A DNA stretch of 64,000 nt from Turicibacter sp. (GCA_009780245.1 WRAJ01000001.1:1-64000), one strand, 5' to 3'; shown: positions 19,917 through 27,463, counted from the stretch's first letter. Numbers and translations are program-made. Notes: generated by a model from the sequence alone, not told the origin.

Positions 19917-22900
19917 GACCTTGTACCAGACTACCCAGTTGTGTGGTCATTGCGAACCGATGCATACGTGCAAGATTTAGCACTAGGTGCTACGACGCTC
20001 GCTGGAACGCCAGTCTTAAACCCTGCTGGTGCTACTGTAAGTGCCGTTGTTAACGGCATCGATGCCGCTGACATCGCTTTAGAAGTCACCGGAAGAACAA
20101 ACGATTGGCACGGGTTACAGATTTTACGTACTGGTTTAGAAGCAGCTGGTATGAGTGTTGGCAACACGTATAACATTGTGGTCATTGGACGTGCGATCGA
20201 ACCACCTGCAAACGGACAAATGGTGCTGAGACAAGCAGGCAACCCATGGAATAATCTTTCAGGTGTTGTGGGTGTCACGCCTAGCAGCCCAGACTTTGTC
20301 ATTGATTGGACCTTTACGCCTGATCAACCGAACTTAGTGGGGCAGGATATCCGTATCCAAACACCAACAGGCCCATCGGCAACGATGTCGTTCGTCATTG
20401 ATGATATTATCATCACACGTACCATCGTCGGACCAGCGGCTTACACGCTTGCAGTAAACGGCGAGCCGGGTGTCGCAACAACAACCGAAATCACATTGAA
20501 TTTCTTAAGAGATATTTCGCCTGATTTAGCCCTTTCTCACATGACCTTTAATCCGCGAGCAACGGGTGCTGAGGTAGTGGGACTAAGAAGAATTTCAGCT
20601 GATGAGTACATCCTTGAGATTGAGGGTGCAACACGTTGGGGCTATGTTGGCGTAGTCATTGATCACCCTGATGTTCAAGCGGGTGAAAGAACGGTGATGA
20701 TCTATCACGCGGATGGTTACTTCATTCCAAATGCACCGTTACGTCCTTACTTCCCATGGGTACATGATCCTGACTTTAGGGAGCTAATGCCACTTGAAGA
20801 AATGTTAAACGACCCGTTCCAATTCTTTGTCACAACGGACGGGCAGTCGGGCGGTTACGGTGAGGTTGTGCCTAACCGTGTCGTGACAGAAGCCGACTGG
20901 GAGCATCGTCGTGCTGAAATTCGCGATTTAGTGATGTATTACTACGCTGGCTACTTATGGCCGACAACGGTGGATAACGTCACAGTTAACACCGATGAAG
21001 TGATCCGTGGGGAGGCAGCGAACGTGATTAACATTACGGTCGATGAGTACCGCTCAGACGGAACACCAGTGACCGCGACTGGTAACATTGCAACGGGTGT
21101 GTGGTTACCGACTTACGAACAACTTCGTGCAAACGGCTTCTATGAGACGGGCGGACCGATTATTATCGGAACGGGTCATACGTTAAGTGTGGCTTCTCGA
21201 AACGAAGCACTTGAAAGAGGGATTGCCGTTGCCGTCGTGCCTGGTCCAGGCGATGCAAGGCCTCACGCTGGCATGTATACCCAACTATTCCCACATAATC
21301 CAAATGTCACCGAGTATAACACGGGTGCGATGATGATTCACGCATGGAACGTATCAAGGTTCTTAGATACTTTGGAAATTATGCAAGACGAGTGGCGTGT
21401 TAATCCAAACATGTCAGTGACAATCGGAAACTCGTTCCAAGGAAAGCGCGCGATGTTTGCAGCCGTGATGGACGAGCGTGTTGCGATTGCTGCGCCACAC
21501 GAGTCAGGTGGAGACGGCGGGATGGCACCGTTTAGAGGTAGCCACGCAGGTCGCATTCACTTCTATTGGCACGACGGTGTTAACCGACCACATAGCTGGC
21601 ACGAAACACCAAGAGCTGGAAATCCTGGACGCCGTGCGCAAGGACCAGTTGTCGATTTATTATGGGGCAACTTGCCACATGAAGAAAGCACTTGGTTAGC
21701 GCCATTTGATATGCACATGGTAGCAGCACTACAAGCGGGGCCAGTAGCAGGCTTTGACGGGCCAGATGCGCCTGGACGCGCGTTCTTAAGTTTAGAAACG
21801 TCTAACTTTGGAACTTGGACGGGATGGTCATTAGGTAGAAGTGTGGCTGAAGCTGCTGGTGAAGTCTTCACCTTCTTAGGTTATGAAGGCTACATGGTTT
21901 ACTTTATGAAAAACAGCTCTCACTCGATTCACGATTCTGATTTCCCAGTGATTTTCGCCATCTTAGATTATCAATTTGGTGATAACGGTCGCAGAGAGGA
22001 AAACCAGGTGTACGTGCCAAACGTTCTGGGTGCAGCTTTACCAGGACTATGGGACGGTGGACTTTCAGCATTAGGACGCTCACCAATTGAAGTGGATTCA
22101 TTCTTTATGCCTTGGTCGCGCCCAGGGGTTCATCTATTATACACTGAAAACCAACTTGTCTCAGAAGGACTACCAGCAACCATTGTGGCACAAACGGATG
22201 CCCCTTACGTTGAGTTAATCTTATGGACGCACGGCGATGGGAATCGTCTGTGGGGCGTAGAAAACCCGCCGCAAGAACTTAACCGTTGGCAAGTCGCAAC
22301 GGTAGACGGCGTGGCAACGTTTAACCTATCGGGCGATGAAGTGTTGATCGGTCGCTATGAATTAAGAACAACCGGTGGCGACTTAGAAGATCGAAGCGTG
22401 TTCTTCCAAGGGATTGACGTGCGCACAGCCGTTCGAAATGCCCCAACCAGTGATAACATTGGCGCTGGTAATGCGATGTTTGGTTTCTCAAGTAGAATCC
22501 TTCCTGATGTGCAAGTGTACACAACAAACGCAGACGGCGTTGTCACTAGCCTTCAAGGACACACAACGCCAAACGTCACAAACACTTGGATCATGCCATA
22601 CGGTGTGCGTGTACCGGCAATTGCAGGTACAGGCCCTGATCGCTTCTACACGTTAAGAAACTTGCAGTTTGAAGCAGTGCCAGGCTTTACCTTTGAAATG
22701 TCGTTCCAAGAGAACTTGAACCTTGGCGGTTGGCCAAACCCAGACGTACCAGTGATTTGGAACGCAAGTCCTGCCGTTCAACACATCGGGCCATACCCGC
22801 ACTTTAGACCGGGTGGAAACGCACCGGCTTGGGGTGTGCCAAATGATACACACATGGGTTACTCACAAAACCGTAGCACAGAGTTCGAAGCAACGATCCT

Positions 22901-23693
22901 AAACCATGAAGGCATCGGGACGTTTGATGAAGATTTAGAGGTTTGGACAGAGCTTGACGCTTGGGTGATCACCTTTAGCGAAGCGATGAACCCACGTGAC
23001 TTCGGTATCGGATTCGACTTCTCAACAGACTTCACCCTTGACTGGAGCAACAACAACGAAGTGTTAACGGTGACGTTCAACGATTTCGATCCAGCCTTAA
23101 ATCCGGCTGATACGTATCTCAATATGCACATCACGCGTTTAAGAGATGCTAGGCCTGCAACAGGGAATTCAGCTGCCCAAATGGTACGTGTGCATAACGA
23201 TCTCATCTCTTACTCACTGCCAGGACCGGTTGAAGCAGGCATCCCTGATCCAATCGTTAACGTGGTGGTTGATGTAACGGTAAACCGTAATCGTGTCAAC
23301 ATTAGTGTGACACCAGACGTTGCTCATACCATTGCGGTGATTAACCGAGAGATCGTGATGACAATTCCGAATGCGGATGGCGACGTAAATATTGAGAACG
23401 TTATTGTGCCACCTGGTTGGCGCGTTGCGATCGATGAGGGTGCTGAGATTGTGCTGAGACTAACAGCACCAGCTAGATACGAGGTTGTATTGATTGCTGG
23501 TCGTATCATGGTAAGGCGAAGATTATTCCCAAGCCTTCCGAGTCTTCCAGGCTTGCCTAGTCTCCCACCATTCCCAGGCCTGCCAAGCTTCCCAGGATTA
23601 CCGAGCTTCCCAAGTCTTCCACCCATTCCGCCTTTACCACCGCTACCACCGATTTTCCCAAGACCACCACTATTTCCACGACTCTTGAGATAA
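13956..23693 (+). CDS. giant multidomain xylanase, downstream part: GH10 x2, CBM-like x4+, CE15-like esterase
   Basis: The frame is open from 13866, directly after the TAA; 13956 (TTG) is only the first usable start codon. Order by residue from 13956: end of an Ig-like domain; GH10 no. 1 (~30-430; HTTAWHSQ, acid/base E191 in DVVNEA, nucleophile E329 in ITEMD); two CBM-like modules; Ig-like; GH10 no. 2 (~1050-1470; E1211 in DVVNEP, E1349 in ITELD); two CBM-like modules; another CBM-like module (~1990-2160); a CE15 glucuronoyl-esterase-like domain (nucleophile S2493 in GNSFQGK, acid in HESGG, His in the SHSIHDSDFP area); an Ig-like C-terminal region; and a Pro-rich tail of about 50 residues. 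GH10 cuts the xylan backbone; CE15 cuts lignin-glucuronate esters. It has no export signal of its own. Confidence 0.85.
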   Translation: MGTIVVRAYVTADPTIYGIAVVTVGGASTSLIHNLPAGLNFDQYPSLRAVYQDYFSMGVAGDSHLIAGTTGMANLRGELIGHHYDSWSFENSMKPHPLRGNNAANRLQPSNQWSGIAGPTNTMNAALARYEGMTFAGHTTAWHSQSPDWMWDRHAEGTADRDIALENLQFHIHETFRQFGPQLSSMDVVNEALGSVNPADPSDWRDALTRGEGWAPTLGYDWVMYAFVFAAEIVDELELDVTLYYNDFLLHTTNKGIAAYTMVRDINQMHADGDILHPITGDVFQRPNDQLLIEGVGLQDRQSGIIDIDGFSHAINLFAELGVVISITEMDLSWRITSPDGLLTAEEQIAQGQQMARFFEMIRRYAIGPATAGSPYPRVVERVTFWGIDDTHSWSPGEPMLFGRPDVANNTIPGKEALRAVLDPFQFLEDHPWVPEELPPVAGVHIFNLQDDGFTGANVILGNDAEVWPFSTAGEDGAVAFTPQPGATYHMLVRYQTFGTYGLEAHWLSDNSEDNFTAANIEAALTMETITRGSAVTGPAATEIPTRFFNPGVGGSFAWLETTFTMPEEATADDLLGNIALRGINGGHEFGIYSIQITRINESGEDVLLVNYPFQPPLIRPTIPGIIVPEPNDAQSNGRADIIIGTGRDVWPYADAHESGLAFEPEPGVTYRLMFNIRTTGANGWRVRWIPGTGGEDYTTADGAVVNSYPLRVSSFGLGVPTPDLMPEMPVASFIPSHQNQGVSAAGVYTIVQDITLSADEDYQGLIGNIALRGTGGSGSFVVNWISIEELEAGPGSEATETLNFWPFGVDAFEGFSADPLGFMQNVEGFTADHFEPNVLNVANNSLMPITRQGDNPNLTLDQPPLVGDTLVAGRISGGIGGPEGTLRAGTTQGFLAGQPQFEWLVDGVVVQEGANDTFTVLPAHAGRVVQVRLSSDWETGQLTSAETPAVYGEATDIRIHPETITLRPDRTRGFILEGTDDVAEWTITGAQNVGTTIRSTDEGGFLAISPDEPNGIITVTAQIADQLPVTATVMVSAEDGASIIDDLDRGLPFFNYPALRDVYDDYFLMGTVSGPQINPGAGSNWSNRRAVLAHNYNSVTFGNDMKPEPLRGNDPANRLQDPHEWPGHVREGAASLNPEQSRGYALDAFPDMVFYGHTTAWHSQSPSWMWDRHDGGTADRDVALENMQHHVRGFFELYGDWIWAVDVVNEPFGSVNPADPYDWRFSLARGEGWYPTLGYDWVTYAFIFAAEIVDELELDTQLYLNEFNVATALKGTTVYAYIREVNALHAAGELMHPVTGEPFQRENGRMLIEGIGMQDRASGVMNIEAWEASIVRFASLDLRIAITELDLSWRISSPDGRLTPEEELAQGIQYARLFELFRRYAAGPANAGSPYPRVIDVVTTFALVDDPQGWNPNMPAIFNAPEPYDGPGAIMGYTVTGKYGLLGTLDPHRFLEENPWVPAELPPIDGVHVFNLDEDGFTGMNIILGNDADVWPFSTAADDGLVAFTPEPDATYLMRVYYQSLETFGLEAHWISDNSENNFTAANLLAAETMPTITRGPAAATGAMADAIPNRFFNPGVSGSYAWLETTFTLPADAEADGLLGNIALRGHHGEHGVAIQTVRIYRLDDDGNPEQLLVNYPYRIPLERPVIPGIIVPEPNDTQSNGRADIIIGTGRDVWPYADAHESGVAFDPQPGVTYRLMFNMRTTGANGWRVRWIPGTGGEDYTTADGAVVNSYPMRVSAFGLGVPTQDLMPEMPVASFIPSHPNQGVSAAGVYTVVQDITLSPDEVYQGLIGNIALRGTGGSGNFVVNWISIQELEAGPGSEAVETLSFWPFGVDAFEDFSADPVATMQNADGFEPDHFPPNVLNVANNYLTPITRQADQSVIDADHPPLVGDTLVAGRISGGAATGAATGPEGSLRAGVTQGFLAGNAQFEWLVNGEVVQSGTEETFTVLPEHIGYTIELRLTSDWETGQLTSETPAVEGDLVPDYPVVWSLRTDAYVQDLALGATTLAGTPVLNPAGATVSAVVNGIDAADIALEVTGRTNDWHGLQILRTGLEAAGMSVGNTYNIVVIGRAIEPPANGQMVLRQAGNPWNNLSGVVGVTPSSPDFVIDWTFTPDQPNLVGQDIRIQTPTGPSATMSFVIDDIIITRTIVGPAAYTLAVNGEPGVATTTEITLNFLRDISPDLALSHMTFNPRATGAEVVGLRRISADEYILEIEGATRWGYVGVVIDHPDVQAGERTVMIYHADGYFIPNAPLRPYFPWVHDPDFRELMPLEEMLNDPFQFFVTTDGQSGGYGEVVPNRVVTEADWEHRRAEIRDLVMYYYAGYLWPTTVDNVTVNTDEVIRGEAANVINITVDEYRSDGTPVTATGNIATGVWLPTYEQLRANGFYETGGPIIIGTGHTLSVASRNEALERGIAVAVVPGPGDARPHAGMYTQLFPHNPNVTEYNTGAMMIHAWNVSRFLDTLEIMQDEWRVNPNMSVTIGNSFQGKRAMFAAVMDERVAIAAPHESGGDGGMAPFRGSHAGRIHFYWHDGVNRPHSWHETPRAGNPGRRAQGPVVDLLWGNLPHEESTWLAPFDMHMVAALQAGPVAGFDGPDAPGRAFLSLETSNFGTWTGWSLGRSVAEAAGEVFTFLGYEGYMVYFMKNSSHSIHDSDFPVIFAILDYQFGDNGRREENQVYVPNVLGAALPGLWDGGLSALGRSPIEVDSFFMPWSRPGVHLLYTENQLVSEGLPATIVAQTDAPYVELILWTHGDGNRLWGVENPPQELNRWQVATVDGVATFNLSGDEVLIGRYELRTTGGDLEDRSVFFQGIDVRTAVRNAPTSDNIGAGNAMFGFSSRILPDVQVYTTNADGVVTSLQGHTTPNVTNTWIMPYGVRVPAIAGTGPDRFYTLRNLQFEAVPGFTFEMSFQENLNLGGWPNPDVPVIWNASPAVQHIGPYPHFRPGGNAPAWGVPNDTHMGYSQNRSTEFEATILNHEGIGTFDEDLEVWTELDAWVITFSEAMNPRDFGIGFDFSTDFTLDWSNNNEVLTVTFNDFDPALNPADTYLNMHITRLRDARPATGNSAAQMVRVHNDLISYSLPGPVEAGIPDPIVNVVVDVTVNRNRVNISVTPDVAHTIAVINREIVMTIPNADGDVNIENVIVPPGWRVAIDEGAEIVLRLTAPARYEVVLIAGRIMVRRRLFPSLPSLPGLPSLPPFPGLPSFPGLPSFPSLPPIPPLPPLPPIFPRPPLFPRLLR

Positions 23694-23728
23694 TCTACCT
23701 AGAAAGGCAAAGGTTTAGAAACAACGAT

Positions 23729-23772
23729 GAAAATGGCAATGACACAATGATGTGATTGTCATTTTCTTTTTT
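23729..23772 (+). terminator. terminator of the giant xylanase gene
   Basis: Stem GAAAATGGCAA / TTGTCATTTTC (one wobble pair) followed by CTTTTTT. Confidence 0.75.
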
Positions 23773-23799
23773 GAAAGCTTTGAAAAAATTAAGTTTTTC

Positions 23800-23828
23800 T
23801 TGCATTTTGAGGTTGCTTGTGATATATT
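23800..23828 (+). promoter_or_regulatory. promoter of the M-box/mgtE transcript
   Basis: TTGCAT (23800) - 17 nt - TATATT (23823-23828), about 35 nt before the M-box core. Confidence 0.65.
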
Positions 23829-23861
23829 ATTCTATGGCAATAACTTACATGAAAACTGAAT

Positions 23862-24082
23862 AACTTGTTAGGTGCGGCTCCTAGGAGAACACAGGCTACT
23901 GCCCGGAAATATCGAGAGATGCCAATGGGTAGAGCAGCTGAGGTCGGGTTAAGGCTTCGGATAAGGTAGCTATTCGCATACGTGCGAAATTACGTCTTCT
24001 AGTGCTTAAGCTCAGACGAGGAGTATGTTGATCTATTTTTTGGCGGGTCTAAATTGGCGAGCCTAAAGAATAGACGTGTCAC
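23862..24082 (+). ncRNA. M-box (ykoK leader) magnesium riboswitch
   Basis: Conserved M-box segments appear in order: TTAGGTGCGGCTCCTAGGAG, AGGCTACTGCCCGGAAA, TCGAGAGATGCCAATGGGT and GAGCAGCTGAGG. It is followed directly by an intrinsic terminator and then by the magnesium channel gene mgtE. In Bacillus this RNA senses Mg2+ and terminates transcription when Mg2+ is plentiful. The core is complete, with no missing helix that I can see. Confidence 0.92.
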
Positions 24083-24084
24083 GC

Positions 24085-24114
24085 AAGACAACTCCCTTTT
24101 GAGTTGTCTTTTTT
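24085..24114 (+). terminator. riboswitch-controlled terminator
   Basis: Stem AAGACAACTC / GAGTTGTCTT with loop CCTTT and a TTTTTT tail, placed immediately 3' of the M-box. It is the expected expression platform. Confidence 0.9.
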
Positions 24115-24191
24115 CGTGTGTGCGCGTACCGCAGGTCATCTAGTGGACATAGAATAGTTAATAGCAGGAAATTAGGCGTTGGTGGTAAGGG

Positions 24192-24357
24192 AAAAGTCAT
24201 CAAATTGCTGATTATCGCGATGCCATGACTTTTTAGAGGCCTTTTTCGCTTTGAAAAGTCACTGGATCAGTGATTTTCCTAATCTAATGACTTTTGAGGG
24301 CTGATTTTCATTGTGAAAAGTCACTAAATCCACGATCTTCGTGTTTCAATGACTTTC
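24192..24357 (+). repeat. hairpin array, AAAAGTCA word, period 62 nt (gap 24115-24498)
   Basis: Three 42-nt units at 24192-24233, 24254-24295 and 24316-24357. Each runs AAAAGTCA(T/C) ... ATGACTTTT with a ~24-nt loop, and units are separated by exactly 20 nt (AGAGGC..., GAGGGCTG...). A decayed fourth left arm follows near 24359. The array lies in the mgtE leader downstream of the riboswitch terminator, so it is present only in read-through mRNA. Confidence 0.88.
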
Positions 24358-24428
24358 GAAAAGCAACTAAGTCAATGATTAGCCGATTTTACAATTGCCT
24401 ATAAAAAAATAAAGCGAGGTGGGTCAAG

Positions 24429-24551
24429 ATGGATGAACCGTCCAGGCAGTATATAAATGTGAATTTTAAGAATACTAAATTACCGGAGGTACATAAAAAT
24501 GATGGATTTCAGAGAAGCTGTTTTGACTCATGTCAAAGCAAAAGAAATTAA
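24429..24551 (+). CDS. possible 40-codon leader ORF overlapping the mgtE start
   Basis: ATG 24429 follows a GAGGTGGG ribosome binding site at good spacing. The frame runs 40 codons and ends in TAA 24549-24551, inside mgtE, crossing the mgtE RBS and start codon in another frame. The peptide (MDEPSRQYINVNFKN...) matches nothing I know. Translation of it would cover the mgtE ribosome binding site and could couple to it; chance is equally possible. Confidence 0.25.
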   Translation: MDEPSRQYINVNFKNTKLPEVHKNDGFQRSCFDSCQSKRN

Positions 24552-26064
24552 TGGATTAAAGAAAATTTTAAACGAGGCGAATGGGCTAGACATTATCAAC
24601 ATCATGGATGAAATGTCTAACGAAGAGATTGTACTTGCTTATCGGCTTTTAAATAAAGATTTAGCGCTTGAAGTGTTCGAGGGCTTGGATTTAAATGACC
24701 AACAATGGCTCATCAAAACATTAACGGAAACCGATGCAGTCGCAGTCTTTAACGAGTTGGCACCGGACGATCGGGTTAGGTTACTTGATGAATTACCTGC
24801 TGGCGTGGCAAAAAGAATGTTAGCGTCGCTAGATCGAAAAGCGTGCGAGGACATCAACCTATTGATGGGATTTGCACCGGAGACTGCGGGTCGATTAATG
24901 ACACCTGAATACGTGCGCTTGCGCGGAGAATGGACAGCTGGTGAGGCGCTTGAGAAAGTGCGTGCCATCGCCAAAGATAAAGAAACGATTTATACGCTAT
25001 TCGTTACGGATGATAAAAGAAAACTAGAAGGTGTTATTTCTTTACGTGACTTATTTATTGCGGACGAAGAAGTGAAGATTACGGATATTATGACCGACGA
25101 TGTGGTCAGTTTTGATACGAGTACGGATCAGGAAGAAGTGGCGAAATCGCTACAAATCTTAGACTTGCTCGCCGTTCCAATTGTGGATAAAGAAAATCGC
25201 TTAGTTGGTATCATCACCGTTGATGATGCAATGGATATCTTACAAGATGAAGCAACAGAAGATATCTTAGCAGGAGCGGGTCTTGTCAGTAGCGGTGAAG
25301 TCGCAGGTAGTGAAACGATGCGAAGTGTGACGCTGATTGAGGGGAGTATGCCGAAGATTTGGCGTGCCCGGATTCCATTTCTTGTCATTACGATGGTAGC
25401 CGGATTTTTAGCAGCCGGTGTCATGGATCAATTCGAGGACATTCTGGAGTCAGTTGCAGTGGTTGCGATTTTCATCCCGATTATCATGGACATGGGTGGG
25501 ACGATTGGAACGCAGTCAGCGACGATCTTCACACGCGGTATTCTGCTAGGACACATTCAAACAAAAAGTATTCAAAAACATATTTTAAAAGAAGTGCTAG
25601 TCGGTATTAGTTTAGGAACAATCATTGGTGTGGTAACGGGAGCCATTGCTTATTTCTGGCAGGGCGATATGTCATTGGCATTAGCATTGGGATTAGCACT
25701 CGTTGCAACGATGACGTTAGCAGCTTTTCTCGGATTTACAGTGCCATACGTGTTAATGAAGCTAAACTTGGATCAAGCCACTGGAACTGGTCCGCTAATC
25801 ACCTCAATTAAAGATATCTCGGGGTTATTTATTTACTTTGGTCTTATCGCATTGTTCTTAGGTGTGTTAACACCAGATTACGAAGTGACAGGTATGTTCG
25901 TAGAAAAGGATGGTATTCATTACTTCTTAGATATGGAAGAAGAAACAGCGTTGGTGATTGAAATCGAAGGTTGTGAAGTCAACCTAGCAGATTGTGACGT
26001 TGAAATCCCAGAAGAAATTGAAATTAGTGATGACGAGTTTGAAGTGATCAGGTTAAGAGATTAG
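24499..26064 (+). CDS. mgtE: magnesium transporter MgtE
   Basis: 521 residues. A helical MgtE N domain (residues ~1-130) is followed by two CBS domains (~135-255), a plug helix and five membrane segments (~285-455), with GGTIGTQSATIFTRG being the family's pore signature. It is a Mg2+ channel gated by intracellular Mg2+. An extra acidic tail of about 65 residues after the last membrane segment (EVTGMFVEKDGIHYFLDMEEET... to the end) is longer than the usual family C-terminus (~450 total). Expression is controlled by the M-box upstream. RBS GGAGG lies 10 nt before ATG. Confidence 0.95.
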   Translation: MMDFREAVLTHVKAKEINGLKKILNEANGLDIINIMDEMSNEEIVLAYRLLNKDLALEVFEGLDLNDQQWLIKTLTETDAVAVFNELAPDDRVRLLDELPAGVAKRMLASLDRKACEDINLLMGFAPETAGRLMTPEYVRLRGEWTAGEALEKVRAIAKDKETIYTLFVTDDKRKLEGVISLRDLFIADEEVKITDIMTDDVVSFDTSTDQEEVAKSLQILDLLAVPIVDKENRLVGIITVDDAMDILQDEATEDILAGAGLVSSGEVAGSETMRSVTLIEGSMPKIWRARIPFLVITMVAGFLAAGVMDQFEDILESVAVVAIFIPIIMDMGGTIGTQSATIFTRGILLGHIQTKSIQKHILKEVLVGISLGTIIGVVTGAIAYFWQGDMSLALALGLALVATMTLAAFLGFTVPYVLMKLNLDQATGTGPLITSIKDISGLFIYFGLIALFLGVLTPDYEVTGMFVEKDGIHYFLDMEEETALVIEIEGCEVNLADCDVEIPEEIEISDDEFEVIRLRD

Positions 26065-26119
26065 CTATGATTAACATTTTTCAATTTTCACTGTGATACG
26101 CTGAAAAAGGAGTAGCAAA

Positions 26120-26896
26120 ATGACGATACTAGAAGCTATTATACTGGGGATTATCCAAGGTTTAGCAGAATTTTTGCCAGTCTCAAGTTCGGGACATTTG
26201 ATGGTGTTTCACCATTTACTTGGCATTGAGTCAAATGATAATTTAACGTTCATTGTCGTTTTAAATCTTGGCACTTTGTTACCGCTACTATTTATTTTTA
26301 GAAAAGACATTTTAGAGTTGGTTACACAACCTTTTCAAAAAACAGTTTATTTGCTGATCATTGCAACAATTCCCATTGTTGTTGCCACTTTGTTGTTTGA
26401 AGATTTTATCGAAGGGTTGTTTCAGTCAACACAATTTTTAGCGTTTGGATTCTTAATAACCGGAATTATATTGATTTTGACAGATAAGATTAAGGATAAT
26501 AATAAGTCGATGAAACAGATGAGCTATTTAGATTCAGTTGTGATTGGCTTGACTCAAGCAGCAGCAGTATTTCCTGGCTTATCAAGATCAGGAAGTACAA
26601 TTGCTGCCTCATTAGCTAGAGGTGTGAACCGTGAGGATGCGATGAAATTTTCTTTTCTCATGTCAGTTTTTACTGCGTTTGGCGCACTCGTGTTTAGAAT
26701 ATTAAGAATTTTCACGGGACATATCTTGGTTGCGGATTTAAATTTCATTAATTTATTCGCGGGTTTTCTCGCAGCAGTCATTTCAGGATACCTTTCGATT
26801 AATTTCATGATGAAGCTGGTTAAGAAAGCTAAGTTGAAATATTTTGCTTTGTTTTATGTATTTGGTTTAACCATTCTGATTTTCATTTTATTTTAA
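26120..26896 (+). CDS. uppP: undecaprenyl-diphosphatase UppP/BacA
   Basis: 258 residues with about seven membrane segments. It removes the terminal phosphate from C55-isoprenyl diphosphate so the lipid carrier can be reused in wall synthesis, and over-supply confers bacitracin tolerance. Family motifs are GLAEFLPVSSSGHLMV near the N-terminus and FPGLSRSGSTI around residues 152-162. RBS AAGGAG lies 7 nt before ATG. It is 55 nt downstream of mgtE and ends before a strong terminator. Confidence 0.95.
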   Translation: MTILEAIILGIIQGLAEFLPVSSSGHLMVFHHLLGIESNDNLTFIVVLNLGTLLPLLFIFRKDILELVTQPFQKTVYLLIIATIPIVVATLLFEDFIEGLFQSTQFLAFGFLITGIILILTDKIKDNNKSMKQMSYLDSVVIGLTQAAAVFPGLSRSGSTIAASLARGVNREDAMKFSFLMSVFTAFGALVFRILRIFTGHILVADLNFINLFAGFLAAVISGYLSINFMMKLVKKAKLKYFALFYVFGLTILIFILF

Positions 26897-26928
26897 TGAA
26901 AGGTTTTCTCAGCGTTTATCATAATCAC

Positions 26929-26966
26929 TCCCCCTTGGACATAGGATGTGTCAAGGGGGATTTTTC
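26929..26966 (+). terminator. terminator after uppP, overlapping the next RBS
   Basis: Stem CCCCCTTG / CAAGGGGG with a 14-nt loop and ATTTTT tail. The 3' arm AAGGGGGA is also the only ribosome binding site available for the ATG at 26970. Confidence 0.85.
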
Positions 26967-26969
26967 TAT

Positions 26970-27389
26970 ATGTTAAAAGTAGTTGGGTATACGCAAAACG
27001 ATGAAGCACAGGTTGTAGACTTCATTAGGAAAATTCAGTTGGACGTTGAACCTGATAAAGAAATTTTATCGTGTTCAGTACTGATTAAGGACGATAATCG
27101 TGTCGTGGGGATGGTGTCGTATGAGCCACATAGTGATATGGGTGTTATTCGTTATTTTCTTTATGATGCTCGCATTGCGGGAACTGACATAGTGGTGGGG
27201 ATGTTTTTTGAGCTATATAAAAAGGCGCGGGAAAAAGGCGTAAAACAGTTGATAGCTCAGGCTCCAAGCCAAGATGTGGGGATGTTGTTTGGTATGTTAG
27301 GATTTAGTAAAGTCACTGGAGATTTATCGGATTTTTCAGATTTTGTGAGAAACGATGCAGAGATCATGTTGATTAACTTAGAGGGATAA
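26970..27389 (+). CDS. GNAT-like acetyltransferase
   Basis: 139 residues from ATG 26970; the in-frame upstream start at 26946 lies inside the terminator hairpin and is unlikely. The layout of strands and the 'VVGMVSYEP' and 'KKAREKGVKQLIAQAP...LFGMLGFSKV' segments resemble the GNAT N-acetyltransferase fold, with a weak acetyl-CoA loop. The substrate is unknown. Its ribosome binding site (AAGGGGGA) is buried in the uppP terminator stem. Its stop overlaps the start of a terminator-promoter block. Confidence 0.6.
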   Translation: MLKVVGYTQNDEAQVVDFIRKIQLDVEPDKEILSCSVLIKDDNRVVGMVSYEPHSDMGVIRYFLYDARIAGTDIVVGMFFELYKKAREKGVKQLIAQAPSQDVGMLFGMLGFSKVTGDLSDFSDFVRNDAEIMLINLEG

Positions 27390-27453
27390 GGGCTAATACT
27401 TGGCGATATCCCTTTTTTTATGGGTGCTTTTTTGGTATAATGAAAGCATAAAG
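27383..27453 (+). repeat. terminator-promoter cassette, copy A
   Basis: This segment contains a hairpin (GGGATA ... TATCCC, then TTTTTTT) and, 17 nt later, an extended -10 promoter TGGTATAAT (27436-27441) followed by AGCATAAAG. The same series, with matching spacing, recurs at 27669-27741. Copy A serves as terminator for the GNAT gene and promoter for the small membrane protein gene. Confidence 0.85.
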
Positions 27454-27463
27454 GACTGATTCG

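Larger units (their letters stand above)
12957..23693 (+). pseudogene. whole giant xylanase locus interrupted by one in-frame TAA
   Basis: 12957 and 13956 are in the same reading frame and the only stop between them is TAA at 13863-13865. Codons 13866-13955 translate into an ordinary Ig-like domain continuing the upstream sequence (RSELSWQLSGNVSDD...). The intact gene would be 3,578 sense codons or so, encoding one secreted enzyme. The split therefore reflects a nonsense substitution, a sequencing error, or readthrough, not two genes. No frameshift is involved and the rest of the frame is undamaged, so any inactivation is very recent. Confidence 0.8.

Noticed and set aside
23324-23626. Minus-strand Gly-rich frame opposite the proline tail
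   Set aside because: It is the mirror of the proline codons (CCN read as GGN); no start site features.
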